This document shows positions 18,101 through 25,520 of a stretch of DNA of 64,000 bases, in pieces. The stretch's first letter is position 1, and each line of letters begins with the position of its first letter. The position numbers and the translations under genes were made by a program. Location of the stretch: the NCBI RefSeq assembly GCF_029589435.1, contig NZ_JARRAG010000001.1, positions 1,106,808 to 1,170,807 of the forward strand, written 5' to 3'. The stretch is from Paludisphaera mucosa. GTDB lineage: Bacteria; Planctomycetota; Planctomycetia; Isosphaerales; Isosphaeraceae. Below the pieces are notes generated by a model. That model was not told the DNA's origin. It was given only the letters and a program-made list of their open reading frames with translations, and did no database searches.

Positions 18101-18166
18101 GCTCCCGGCGCAGGCCTGCCGCCAGAGGTCCGCGTCCGCCGTCGCCGTTTCGATTTCCGTCGTCAT
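15152..18166 (-). CDS. ECF sigma factor fused to membrane/Gly-rich repeat region and M16 zinc peptidase
   Basis: One uninterrupted frame of 1004 residues with three parts. Residues about 20-186 are an ECF sigma factor: region 2 includes SEDVAQETFWAAWRG and RPWLCGIARN, and region 4 includes LPSL/VPSLYREPLILYY and DVSVDAVKQRLARGR. Residues about 233-321 contain two or three hydrophobic helices. About 401-515 is a Gly/Ala repeat (AIGGxAxG type). After another hydrophobic helix (543-564) comes MYRRKTSGK, a lipoprotein-like signal ending LLGLAGC (Cys 589), then a roughly 410-residue M16B peptidase. The peptidase has the inverted zinc motif HLVEH at 642-646 and a candidate third ligand Glu in LLQEVSAMFD near 723. 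I start at the ATG 18166, which has GGAG six bases upstream. A GTG at 18196 is also in frame. Whether it is one protein or is also translated from the ATG at 16480 is open. Confidence 0.85.
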   Translation of the reverse strand: MTTEIETATADADLWRQACAGSREAFEQVVLRHQSLVSGVAFNACGDLATSEDVAQETFWAAWRGRDSLADPTRLRPWLCGIARNLGANAARHAAASRSSKLGKLATDREAPGLDPAEAALREEEKALIWRTLGEVPSLYREPLILYYRQDQSVADVAAALDVSVDAVKQRLARGRALLRDRLADLVEDGLRRTRPGRSFTAGVMAGIGLAGTSAKTAAAFGGTMIRTAAVPVAASGLLGALAGLAGGWLGAWLPAQAAPTLRERDLYLGFGRRMLFVSLGFLAFLLLFIQIGGGTRWYLPTWLAAVVAFQVAVLLDVWRLSRSIRLVRESRVPVDDANRSPMRRGMAYMARRVQGRVYRSDLQLLGLPLIDVQVGDPPAFDRDGVEIEPAAPKRSARGWIAVGDEALGVVLAVGTRAVGGVAIGGTAIGVASFGGVAVGIVGFGGLASGLLAIGGAAFGGIAMGGLAVGELAVGGAAVARRVALGGLAVAWETALGGAAIAHQTAVARDVAAAWLAGGPSGMPELDRPIVQLLRGSLIHARSAGLVLGGAALAIELARATLMYRRKTSGKSRPVPLLLFTGLLGLAGCTSHSQPQRTTPIRLDNGLRVLLRPVSGASQVSVVILYDIGGDHDPEGRSGLAHLVEHVYVTAAAGGAPVRSAEEFFQRYPAGCNAQTGDRYTAFATVALASDLDAELREAAARMGALTITDADLDRERPRLLQEVSAMFDRVPTLAAVNNAREIVRPSPNGGRRGGLPEHVARMTADEVSERWRRYYKPRNAILALAGAVDPTTAKTLIERHFGAIPAGDELPRAGEPGTTPTKHAQIATTTGAGPAISAVAVSAPQPTDPLYADYAVLGARLMTAGMDPTTAVQVHMPLLDDPAAMVASSVARDGEAPEDTTRRVDGWISGLIGKELAAGETTQVASMFGFFLGASDLPDEALGANLYGVAFALGRREQLGIDPARMKAALAGVTASSLRRAASEIFADSRRAAVAILPAPAAR
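16478..16480 (-). promoter_or_regulatory. Possible internal translation start for the M16 lipoprotein
   Basis: ATG inside the fusion gene, preceded by GCGAGGGCGACTCTG, which gives a modest Shine-Dalgarno at about 8-9 bases. Translation from here would produce a conventional lipoprotein M16 peptidase of about 440 residues, signal peptide KSRPVPLLLFTGLLGLAGC included. Confidence 0.4.
16622..16966 (-). repeat. Short-period Gly/Ala protein repeat inside the sigma-M16 fusion
   Basis: Encodes about 115 residues with a recurring five- to six-residue unit of the form A-[I/V/F]-G-G-x-A, for example GGVAIGGTAIG, GIAMGGLAVG and VALGGLAVA. The periodicity weakens at the C-terminal end. It resembles short-turn beta-helical or membrane-embedded glycine-zipper repeats. 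The coding DNA itself is not a simple tandem repeat. Confidence 0.7.
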
Positions 18167-18298
18167 CGCCGTCTCCAGGGATGTACCGCCTGGCACGACC
18201 GGAGGCCATTTTCCGAGGCCATCGATCTTCCATCCCTGAGTGGCACCGCGACGTGATATGGTGACAGGAATTCGGCGGCGAGTCGATCGGCGCGCGGA

Positions 18299-18332
18299 AA
18301 CGCCCCCGACGCCGGCGGGCGTCGGGGGCGTT
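18299..18332 (-). terminator. Strong hairpin after the GDP-fucose-synthase-like gene
   Basis: Perfect 15-bp stem (AACGCCCCCGACGCC and its complement) with a GGCG tetraloop, 24 bases past the stop at 18356 on the minus strand. No U-run follows. It also lies just upstream of the sigma-fusion start and would insulate the two genes. Confidence 0.6.
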
Positions 18333-18355
18333 CCGTGCGTATCGCGAGTCTCGCG

Positions 18356-19294
18356 TCAGGCGCGGGCGTCGGCCTCGGCCTTGTGCGCCATGTACCACTT
18401 GATGGTCCTGGCGAGGCCGGCTTCGAGGCTTGTGGGAGGGGTCCAGTCGAGGACGCTCTTCATTTTGGAGACGTCGAGGACCTTGCGCATGACGCCGTCG
18501 GGCTTGGTGCGGTCCCAGACGATCTCGCCGTCGAAGCGGGTGAGGCGGGCGACGATCTCCGAGAGTTCCTTGATCGACGTGCCGATGCCGGTGCCGAGGT
18601 TGAGGGGCTCGGAATAGCCGCTGGCGAGCAGGAGCGCGACACCTTCGGCCGCATCGCCTGAATAGATGAACTCGCGGACCGGGGCGCCGGTGCCCCAGCA
18701 GACGACCTGCTTCTTCTTCTCGATGACCGCGTCGGCGAACTTCTTGATGAGAGCCGCCGCGACGTGCGACCGGTATTCGCCGAAGACGTCATGCTCGCCG
18801 TACAGGTTGGTGACGATCGGCATCTGGCCGATCATGCCGGTGCCGCGGTTGTAGGCCCGCATGCCGACTTCCATCACCTTCTTCGTGAAGCCGTAGGCCT
18901 CGACCGAGGGATGGAGCGGGCCCGACCAGAAGTCGCTCTCCTTCATGTCGCCGTTGACGGAGCCGGCGTAGGCGCAGGCGGAGCCGATCGTGAGAAACTT
19001 CTTGACGCCGACCTTCGACGCGGCGTCGAGGAGGTTGACGCCCATGATGACGTTTCGCTGAAAGATCTGGACCGGCTCGGCCACGCAGATGCCCAGCCCG
19101 CCGTAGTGGGCGGCGGAATGGACGACCGTGTCGGGACGGACCTGCTCCAGGGTCCGACGCGTCGAGGAGGGGTCCATCAGGTCGAAGTCGGGGCGGCCGG
19201 GGGTGACGACGGTGTGGCCGCGCTCGCGGAGCGTCTCGGCGATGCGTCGTCCGAAGAAGCCGGTTCCACCGGTCAGCAAGATGCGGTCTGGCAT
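18356..19294 (-). CDS. GDP-L-fucose synthase-like NAD(P)-dependent epimerase/reductase
   Basis: A 312-residue extended short-chain dehydrogenase/reductase. The Rossmann motif GGTGFFG (about residues 8-14) and the catalytic YGFTK (Tyr-x-x-x-Lys) are present. The segments HSAAHYGGLGICVAEP, SACAYAG and PVREFIYSGDAAEG match GDP-L-fucose synthase/WcaG proteins best. These convert GDP-4-keto-6-deoxymannose to GDP-L-fucose for surface glycans. The frame extends upstream to 19540, but the Rossmann fold starts at MPDRILLTGG, so the ATG at 19294 is used. No GDP-mannose dehydratase is nearby, so the exact nucleotide-sugar is an inference. Transcription ends at the strong hairpin at 18299-18332. Confidence 0.85.
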   Translation of the reverse strand: MPDRILLTGGTGFFGRRIAETLRERGHTVVTPGRPDFDLMDPSSTRRTLEQVRPDTVVHSAAHYGGLGICVAEPVQIFQRNVIMGVNLLDAASKVGVKKFLTIGSACAYAGSVNGDMKESDFWSGPLHPSVEAYGFTKKVMEVGMRAYNRGTGMIGQMPIVTNLYGEHDVFGEYRSHVAAALIKKFADAVIEKKKQVVCWGTGAPVREFIYSGDAAEGVALLLASGYSEPLNLGTGIGTSIKELSEIVARLTRFDGEIVWDRTKPDGVMRKVLDVSKMKSVLDWTPPTSLEAGLARTIKWYMAHKAEADARA

Positions 19295-19514
19295 GTCCGT
19301 CCTCGCAAGCGTCCCGGCATGGGGAGCCGCCGCCTTGGAGGAGGGCTCGTCACGCGAGGGAGCCGTGGTGTTGCGTCTTGATCCAAAACCATCCCTGTCG
19401 GGCCCGGACGGGACCCGGTCGCCCTTTTCTGGACGCGGCGAAGTATAATCGAGTCGTCCCCTCGCGCCGAGACGAGTTGTCGGCGGCCGATTTCGCACGT
19501 CGGAGCCTTGTTCC

Positions 19515-20501
19515 ATGACTCGGGATCTCGCCGAATGCAACGGCTCAAGGCGGGACTGGATTTATCGTGCGACGGCGACATTAGGTCTCTCGGCGCTCGG
19601 CGTCCCGCCGCTTTGCGACCGGCTCTCGAACGCCGAGGAGCCGCCGCCGGCCGCCGGCGAGCCCGAACGGATCGCCAAAATCGAGGCCCAGGCGAAGCAC
19701 GCGGGCGTCACACCGATTGGGGTCTCCAGGACGACCCACTTCCTGGGCGTCGGCAACGCGTCGGGCCCGTTTCGCAAGCAGGCCCTGGAGATCTGCGAGG
19801 CCCTCGGCCGGGTCTTCCTGAAGCACCTACGCGACCGAGGATTCCGCGTCGTCTACCCGGATCGACGCCTGATGGTCGTGGTCCTGCGGGACGCGATCTC
19901 GTACGGCTCGCTCGTGGGCGAGGCCCCGGGCAAGGACGTCGGCGGCCACTTCGACCTGGACGCCGACCGCCTGGTCGTCTTTGATTTCCGGCCCGATCAG
20001 GGCGTCGGAGGCACGGCGGAGCGGATTAATACATTTACGCTCGTTCACGAAACCGCCCACCTGCTCACCTTCAACACCGGGCTGCTGGCGGCCGACCCAG
20101 AGCCTGCGAAGTGCATCACGGAGGGCCTCGCCACCTATTTCGAGATGTGGCGGCTGGCCTCGAAGGCGCCGGTCGGGCGAATCAATCAACCCCGACTGAT
20201 CGCGATCCGCGACGCCTTGAAGGCCGGCGAACCGTGGATCTCGACGAAGAGCCTGATGACCGAGGACGCGCTCTTCGACGACCCCAAAACGGCCCAGCTC
20301 GCCTACGGACAGAGCTGGCTGATGATGTACCACTTGCTCTCATCCCGCTCGATCTGGCCGAACGTGGTCGACTACCTGGCCGACTTACGGACGAATGGAC
20401 GCGGCGGCCGCGTCGCGATGCTTGAGAAGCATCTGGGGCCCATCGCGACGCTCGACGATCGGCTCCGGACTCTAGGCCGGGATCTGGTTCGCGGCCTCTG
20501 A
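19515..20501 (+). CDS. DUF1570-like exported metalloprotein (HExxH)
   Basis: A 328-residue protein with a zinc-metallopeptidase-like site. LVHETAHLL carries HETAH (HExxH), and about 25 residues later comes ITEGLATYFE, whose Glu is the likely third ligand in the gluzincin manner. This arrangement is typical of DUF1570 proteins of planctomycetes. The N-terminus has SRRDWIYRATATLGLSAL, a plausible twin-arginine signal, so export is expected. The preceding part (RVFLKHLRDRGF ... RRLMVVVLRD, shortened) matches the family's N-terminal lobe. It is convergent with the secA-like gene, with a gap of 14 bp. Peptidase activity is predicted from the motif only. Confidence 0.75.
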   Translation: MTRDLAECNGSRRDWIYRATATLGLSALGVPPLCDRLSNAEEPPPAAGEPERIAKIEAQAKHAGVTPIGVSRTTHFLGVGNASGPFRKQALEICEALGRVFLKHLRDRGFRVVYPDRRLMVVVLRDAISYGSLVGEAPGKDVGGHFDLDADRLVVFDFRPDQGVGGTAERINTFTLVHETAHLLTFNTGLLAADPEPAKCITEGLATYFEMWRLASKAPVGRINQPRLIAIRDALKAGEPWISTKSLMTEDALFDDPKTAQLAYGQSWLMMYHLLSSRSIWPNVVDYLADLRTNGRGGRVAMLEKHLGPIATLDDRLRTLGRDLVRGL

Positions 20502-20515
20502 CGTCGGACGAGTAC

Positions 20516-22465
20516 TCAGCCCAGGACGGGGTTGAGACCCATGTTGGTGCGCATCTCGGCCCGCTGCTTTTCGTAGTGCATGAGGAGCTTGCGGTCCCGG
20601 AAGTGCTGCCGCTCCTTGCGCTGCTGGGCGTTGACGAAGAACCGGCGCCAGCGGGCGTTGGTCAGCTCGCCGCGGCCGGCGAGGCGGGCGCGGATGCGCC
20701 GGGCGGGCTTCTCGCCGAAGGATTCGACGATCTCGTCCTCCAGGCAGACGAAGAACTGGCATCGGCCCGGGTCGCCCTGGCGGGCGGAGCGGCCGGCGAG
20801 CTGGCGGTCGATCCGCCGCGACTCGTTGCGCTCGGTGCCGATGACGTGCAGCCCGCCCAGGTCCGCCACGCCCTCGCCGAGCTTGATGTCGGTTCCGCGA
20901 CCGGCCATGTTCGTCGCCACCGTCACCCGCCCCTTCTGGCCGGCCTGGGCGACGATCTGGGCCTCGATCTCGTGGTTCTTGGCGTTGAGCACCTGGTGCT
21001 CGATGCCCGCCTCGGCGAGCAGGGCGCTGAGGTGCTCGGACTTCTCGATCGACCGGGTGCCGACCAGGACGGGCGCACCCATCCGGTTCCACTCCACGAT
21101 CTGATCGGCGACCGCCTGGAACTTCTCCACCTCGTTCGAGTAGACGCGGTCGGGGAGCCAGATGCGGGCGCAATGGCGGTTGGTCGGGATCTTCATCACG
21201 CCGACCTTGTAGATCCGCCGCAGCTCGGCCGCGTCCGAGGTCGCGGTGCCGGTCATGCCCGCGAGCTTCTTGAAACGCTTGAAGAAGTCCTGGACGGTGA
21301 CCCGCGCGGCGGTGATCGTCTCGAGCGTGATCTCCAGCTTCTCCTTGGCCTGGATCGCCTGATGCAGGCCGTCCTGCCACTGGCGGCCGGGCATCATGCG
21401 GCCGGTGAACTCGTCGACGATGACGATTTCGCCCTCATGGATCACGTAGTCGCGGTCGCGAAGGTAGGCGATCTGGGCGCGAAGGGCCCGCTCGACGTAC
21501 TCGTAAAGGGTGTCGACCGTCAGCATGACGAACGACGGGTGGGCCGCGCGCGATTGCACCTTGCGGCGGCCGGCCGCGCTCAGCTCGGCCTTCTTCTCGA
21601 TCGGGTCGTACTTGTAGTCCTTGATACGTACGAGCGTCGCGGCCAACTGGTCCGCGCCGTAGTAGGCGGAGGCCTCTTCCTGGGTCGGCTGGTTGTTGGC
21701 GCCGATGATGAGCGGCGTCCGGGCCTCGTCGATCAGGATGCTGTCGGCCTCGTCGACGACGGCGAAATTGTGCGTCCGCTGGACCGGCGTCTCGGCCTCG
21801 AGGTGGTTGCCCTGGCCGAGGAAGGCCTGCTCGAACGACTTGCGGTGGGTGTCGCCGAGCTGGAGCCGCTTGAGCTCGTCGCGGAGGAAATCGAAGCCCA
21901 TCTCCTTGCTCGTGCCGTAGGTGATGTCGCAATTGTAGGCCTTGCGACGCTCCTGGTCGGCCATACCGGTCTGGATGCAGCCCACGGTCATGCCCAGGTG
22001 GCGGTAGACCTGGCCCATCCACTCGGCATCGCGGCGGGCGAGGTAATCGTTGACCGTGACGACGTAGACGCCCTTGGCCGGCAGGGCGTTCAGGAACGCG
22101 GGCATGGTGGCGACGAGCGTCTTGCCTTCGCCCGTCTCCAGCTCGGCGATGCAACTGTTGTGGATCGCCACGCCGCCCACGACCTGGACGTCGAACTGAC
22201 GCTGGCCGATCGTTCGCTTCGCGGCCTCCCGGGTGAGCGCGAAGGCCTCGGGGAGCAGGACGTTCAGGGAGTCGCCCTGGCGTGAACGGAGGCGGAGGTT
22301 GTTGGCCTTCTCCCGAAGCTCGGCGTCGGTGAGCGGTTCGAAGACGGGCTCGAGCGCGTTGACGCGCTGGACCTGCACGGCGTACGAGGCGAATCGGCCG
22401 GCCGTGGTCGGCCCGGCGAGCCGGGACACCTGGTTGATCCATCCCACGCCGAGTCGGCTTGCCAT
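20516..22465 (-). CDS. Short SecA-like translocase ATPase lacking the C-terminal helical domains
   Basis: A 649-residue SecA-family ATPase. Walker A is TGEGKTL (about 111-117), the DEAD-type Walker B is VVDEADSILIDEART, and the preprotein cross-linking domain segment includes VDEFTGRMMPGRQW. NBD2 motifs follow: MTGTATSDAAE, VLVGTRSIEKSE, TNMAGRGTDIKLG and QLAGRSARQGDPG. The protein stops soon after LEDEIVESFG with a short basic tail. The helical scaffold and wing domains and the zinc C-terminus of a normal 800-1000-residue SecA are therefore missing. The frame reaches upstream to 23434, but SecA homology begins at MASRLGVGW, so the ATG at 22465 is used. Last gene of the run with murB and the ftsQ-like gene. 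I suspect a specialised second SecA, not the housekeeping one. Confidence 0.85.
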   Translation of the reverse strand: MASRLGVGWINQVSRLAGPTTAGRFASYAVQVQRVNALEPVFEPLTDAELREKANNLRLRSRQGDSLNVLLPEAFALTREAAKRTIGQRQFDVQVVGGVAIHNSCIAELETGEGKTLVATMPAFLNALPAKGVYVVTVNDYLARRDAEWMGQVYRHLGMTVGCIQTGMADQERRKAYNCDITYGTSKEMGFDFLRDELKRLQLGDTHRKSFEQAFLGQGNHLEAETPVQRTHNFAVVDEADSILIDEARTPLIIGANNQPTQEEASAYYGADQLAATLVRIKDYKYDPIEKKAELSAAGRRKVQSRAAHPSFVMLTVDTLYEYVERALRAQIAYLRDRDYVIHEGEIVIVDEFTGRMMPGRQWQDGLHQAIQAKEKLEITLETITAARVTVQDFFKRFKKLAGMTGTATSDAAELRRIYKVGVMKIPTNRHCARIWLPDRVYSNEVEKFQAVADQIVEWNRMGAPVLVGTRSIEKSEHLSALLAEAGIEHQVLNAKNHEIEAQIVAQAGQKGRVTVATNMAGRGTDIKLGEGVADLGGLHVIGTERNESRRIDRQLAGRSARQGDPGRCQFFVCLEDEIVESFGEKPARRIRARLAGRGELTNARWRRFFVNAQQRKERQHFRDRKLLMHYEKQRAEMRTNMGLNPVLG

Positions 22466-22626
22466 GGTGCTTCCTCTGACTTCGCCTGGATTTCCGACCT
22501 GAAGGTCCGCCGCGTCCGACGCCCCGCCCGGGGCCGGGACGGATCCCGCCGTAGGAATAGGACGTCCGACGGCGACGCCTTCCCAGGAAAATCCTCGCCA
22601 TCCGCCGGGATCGACGCGCGACGCCC

Positions 22627-23640
22627 TCACGGGTTGGCGGCGGAGGCGGCCCGGATGTAGCTCAGCCCGGATCGGCCGAAGGTCCAGTAGTCGCGCGGGC
22701 GCTCCGGCTTGAGCCCGCCGTCCTGCGCCCGCTTTGCCAGCATGTCCCATTTCTCGGCGGCCGACGGTTCGCCCGGCTGTTCGTCGCCCGGCCCTCGGCC
22801 CCACAGGATGAAGGCCCCCGGCGTGGTTTGGACGAACCATCCCCGATTCAGCTTCGGGTCGTCGTGGATCGCCAGGACCTGGAGCGAGGGCTCGGCGACC
22901 GCCTCGGCCTCGCGTCCAGGCTCCAGGAAGAACCCGGCGAGCTTCGCCGCCTGGACGATCCCGCGATCGACGGCGGCTCGCTCGGGGGTTTTCGCCGTCT
23001 CTGTCCTCCAGATCTTGCCGACGCGATCCTTGTCCGGGAGCGTGAGTCCGTGGACCTGGATGGAGATCAATCGACCGAGCCGTTCGGTGTCGATATCCTG
23101 CTGCGGCAGGATGCAGCCTTCGCGGTCCAAAACGACCTGGTCGGCGGCGGTGACCTGGACCCTGGCGACGGGGATGCGGTAAGCCAACCGCACCACCAGT
23201 CCGCGAGGTGGGAATGCGATCGACTCGACCCGCTCGACCCAGGGGAAATGCTTGAAGACGTCGCCGATTCGATCCGGGTCGACGTCCAGGACGGGGAGGA
23301 CCTCGGGCTCGTTGGCGTTCCGGCGGACCCGATCCAGGAAGGTCGCAGCCCCGCCCCGGAAGCACGACGGGGGGGGGACGGGCAGCTCGATCCGATCGAA
23401 ACGGAGCTGATACCGAGGCTGCTTGTGGAGCCACGCCACGGCGGAGGACACGGCGTGTCCGCCCGCATAGGCGAGGACGGCCAGGATGCAGGCGGTCAGC
23501 ACGCAGGCCGTGGCGAGTCTGCGGACGTCGAGCCGGCCGGTGGTCCGGACGAATTCGAATCTGCGGGGGCGAGAGGGGACCTCCGGGGCGTCGTCATCGC
23601 CGTCCGACGCGACGATCCGGGGAATGTCGCGGTAGTTCAT
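22627..23640 (-). CDS. FtsQ-like single-pass membrane protein
   Basis: A 337-residue protein with a cytoplasmic N-terminus of about 40 residues, one transmembrane helix (about 42-65, ACVLTACILAVLAYAGG) and a periplasmic part. In that part, DPDRIGDVFKHFPWVERVESIAFPP followed by LVVRLAYRIPVARV resembles the POTRA and beta domain of FtsQ/DivIB. Position next to murB supports this, since ftsQ follows murB/ddl in many cell-wall clusters. The start ATG at 23640 has GGGAGGAG about 8 bases upstream. An in-frame start at 23739 is less likely. Planctomycetes lack FtsZ, so a divisome role is not assured. Sequence similarity is weak and confidence is moderate. Confidence 0.6.
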   Translation of the reverse strand: MNYRDIPRIVASDGDDDAPEVPSRPRRFEFVRTTGRLDVRRLATACVLTACILAVLAYAGGHAVSSAVAWLHKQPRYQLRFDRIELPVPPPSCFRGGAATFLDRVRRNANEPEVLPVLDVDPDRIGDVFKHFPWVERVESIAFPPRGLVVRLAYRIPVARVQVTAADQVVLDREGCILPQQDIDTERLGRLISIQVHGLTLPDKDRVGKIWRTETAKTPERAAVDRGIVQAAKLAGFFLEPGREAEAVAEPSLQVLAIHDDPKLNRGWFVQTTPGAFILWGRGPGDEQPGEPSAAEKWDMLAKRAQDGGLKPERPRDYWTFGRSGLSYIRAASAANP

Positions 23641-23740
23641 ATCCCCGGCTCCTCCCTGATCGGCCGGCGCGCGACGACCCGGCCGCGGTGGACGGCCGGC
23701 GAACTCCCTCTCGCCCACTCCCGTCCCGAATGTCCCCATG

Positions 23741-24676
23741 CTACCAGATCTGGAGTTGCAGTTCCAATTCGTAGCCGAACTGCTGCCAGACTCGCTGCTG
23801 GATCTGGTCGATCAGGTGGAGGACGTCGTCCGACTTCGCCCCGGGGTGGGCGATGATGAAATTGGCGTGCCGGTCGGAGATCTCGGCCCCACCGTGACGC
23901 GTCCCCTTCATCCCCGCCTGATCGATGAGCGCCCCGGCGGAGATGTCGGCGGAGGGGTTCTTGAAGATGCAGCCCGCCGACTGGTGGCCGTAGGGCTGGT
24001 TCTCTTTCTTGACGATCCAGATCCGCCGCATGCGCCGGACGACCGACTCGGGGTCCTCGCGGGAAAGCTCGAATTCCGCCGACAGGATCACCGGCTCGTC
24101 GAGGTTCGATTCCCGGTCGACGAAGCTGAGGTCGTCGCGCTCCCGCTCCTGGACTTCGAACGAGGAGTCGAGAACCGCGACGCGACTCACGTACGGTCCG
24201 ATGGCCCCCTGTCGACTGCCGGCGTTGCCGCGAAGCGCCCCGCCCACGGTCCCCGGAATGCCGGTAAGAATCTCCAGGCCGGCCAGGCCGGCGCGGGCGG
24301 CCTGCGAGATCAGGGCCGTGAGCGGCACTGCGGCCCCGACGGAGATCCGTTCGTCGACGATCGCGACGTCGGAGAAGAAGGGGCTCTCCATGTGGACTAC
24401 GAGTGCGTCGACTCCCTCGTCGCGCACCAGGACGTTCGTCCCGCCCCCGAGGAGTCGGAAGCCGATCCCTTCGTCGTTCGCGCGGCGCAGGACGGCACGC
24501 AAGTCCTCGATAGTGCGAGGTTTGGCGAAATAAGCGGCGGGTCCGCCGAGCCGGAACCAGATCAGCGGGGCCAGCGGCTGGTTCTCGGCGACGAACTCCC
24601 GGAATTCCTGGAAAGGATGCTGCAAGCGACGAACCCCAACTGGCGACCGAACTCTCCCGAATATGATCGGGCGCAT
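23741..24676 (-). CDS. murB: UDP-N-acetylenolpyruvoylglucosamine reductase MurB
   Basis: A 311-residue FAD enzyme that reduces UDP-GlcNAc-enolpyruvate to UDP-MurNAc in peptidoglycan synthesis. Diagnostic segments are RLGGPAAYFAKP, LLGGGTNVLVRDEG (FAD-binding), ILTGIPGTVGGALRGNAG and QSAGCIFKNP, containing the proton-donor Ser. The C-terminus has KGTRHGGAEISDRHANFI with the catalytic Glu region GGAEIS and lacks the extra loop of type I enzymes, so this is type II. The ATG at 24676 is preferred to that at 24703, though either is possible. Its presence agrees with a peptidoglycan wall in this planctomycete. It sits between the zinc-ribbon gene and the ftsQ-like gene, same strand. Confidence 0.95.
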   Translation of the reverse strand: MRPIIFGRVRSPVGVRRLQHPFQEFREFVAENQPLAPLIWFRLGGPAAYFAKPRTIEDLRAVLRRANDEGIGFRLLGGGTNVLVRDEGVDALVVHMESPFFSDVAIVDERISVGAAVPLTALISQAARAGLAGLEILTGIPGTVGGALRGNAGSRQGAIGPYVSRVAVLDSSFEVQERERDDLSFVDRESNLDEPVILSAEFELSREDPESVVRRMRRIWIVKKENQPYGHQSAGCIFKNPSADISAGALIDQAGMKGTRHGGAEISDRHANFIIAHPGAKSDDVLHLIDQIQQRVWQQFGYELELQLQIW

Positions 24677-24764
24677 GGTAGCCTTAAGGCGTATGACCGT
24701 CAAGCGCGCGGCGAGGACGGTCGAAGGGGCCCCGCTTCAACCCTAACCAGGAGAGGCTCGCGGC

Positions 24765-25520
24765 TCATCGGGGGCCGGTCCCAGGTTTGGCCACCTTCGC
24801 CAGATCGGCCACGCGCGAGTCGCGGAAGGCCTTTAAGGTCCGGCCGCCGTCGAGCCGCCATCCCGACTGGTCGTCGCCCGAGAGGATCATCGTGACCTCC
24901 ACGGCGCCGCCGATTTTCATGTTCGTCGAGACGTCGGGGACGGCGAACCCCAGGCGGCCTACCGGCTGATCGGGACGGATCGAGGCCACGACCTCGGAAA
25001 GTCCGGGGCCGGGGGCTTCGGGCTTGACCGTTAGCTCGACAGTTGGAGTGGCCGACTGCAGGTCGCCGTGTTCCCGAAGCTCGGGCAGGATCGCCTCCGA
25101 GAGTTCCGCGGCCGCGTCGCCGGTGCCCGAAACAGAGAGCTTGCGAAGCGTCGGCACGTCGTTGCGGACCAACGCGTGGGCGATCTTGACCGCCTGATCG
25201 TCGCGGCTCAAAGGTCGAGGCCCGCGCACGAGCGGACGGGCGACCCAGATCAGGAGCACGAGGACGGCGGCGAGGGCGACCTTTGGCACGATGGATTTCA
25301 ATCGGGCGACCCAATGATCCACCTCTTCCTCGACGTGATCGAGGGCGTGGACCGGGTCCGGATGGTGCATCGCCCCCTTGGCGAGGTCGGGGGGAGGCCC
25401 CGCTACGATCTTCCCCGCGGAAGTGAGGTGGAAGCTCTTGAGGCACTTCTTGCACAGGAGGCGCGTGTCGACCTTATCCTTGGGGACACGACCTTCGGCG
25501 CCGCACGAGGGGCAATGCAT
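24765..25520 (-). CDS. Membrane protein with N-terminal zinc ribbon
   Basis: A 251-residue protein of unknown function. It starts with a zinc ribbon of two CxxC pairs (MHCPSCGAEGRVPKDK ... LLCKKCLKSFHL, shortened), of the MJ0042-like type frequent at planctomycete N-termini. After an acidic/His-rich linker comes one transmembrane helix (VPKVALAAVLVLLIWVARPLV, about residues 90-110), then a soluble domain of about 130 residues with no family I recognise. The ATG at 25520 places the ribbon at the very start, so the longer frame to 25634 is rejected. It heads the murB-ftsQ-secA-like run and is divergent from the YfhO-like gene. The ribbon resembles that of the kinase at 27965-30607. Confidence 0.7.
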   Translation of the reverse strand: MHCPSCGAEGRVPKDKVDTRLLCKKCLKSFHLTSAGKIVAGPPPDLAKGAMHHPDPVHALDHVEEEVDHWVARLKSIVPKVALAAVLVLLIWVARPLVRGPRPLSRDDQAVKIAHALVRNDVPTLRKLSVSGTGDAAAELSEAILPELREHGDLQSATPTVELTVKPEAPGPGLSEVVASIRPDQPVGRLGFAVPDVSTNMKIGGAVEVTMILSGDDQSGWRLDGGRTLKAFRDSRVADLAKVAKPGTGPR

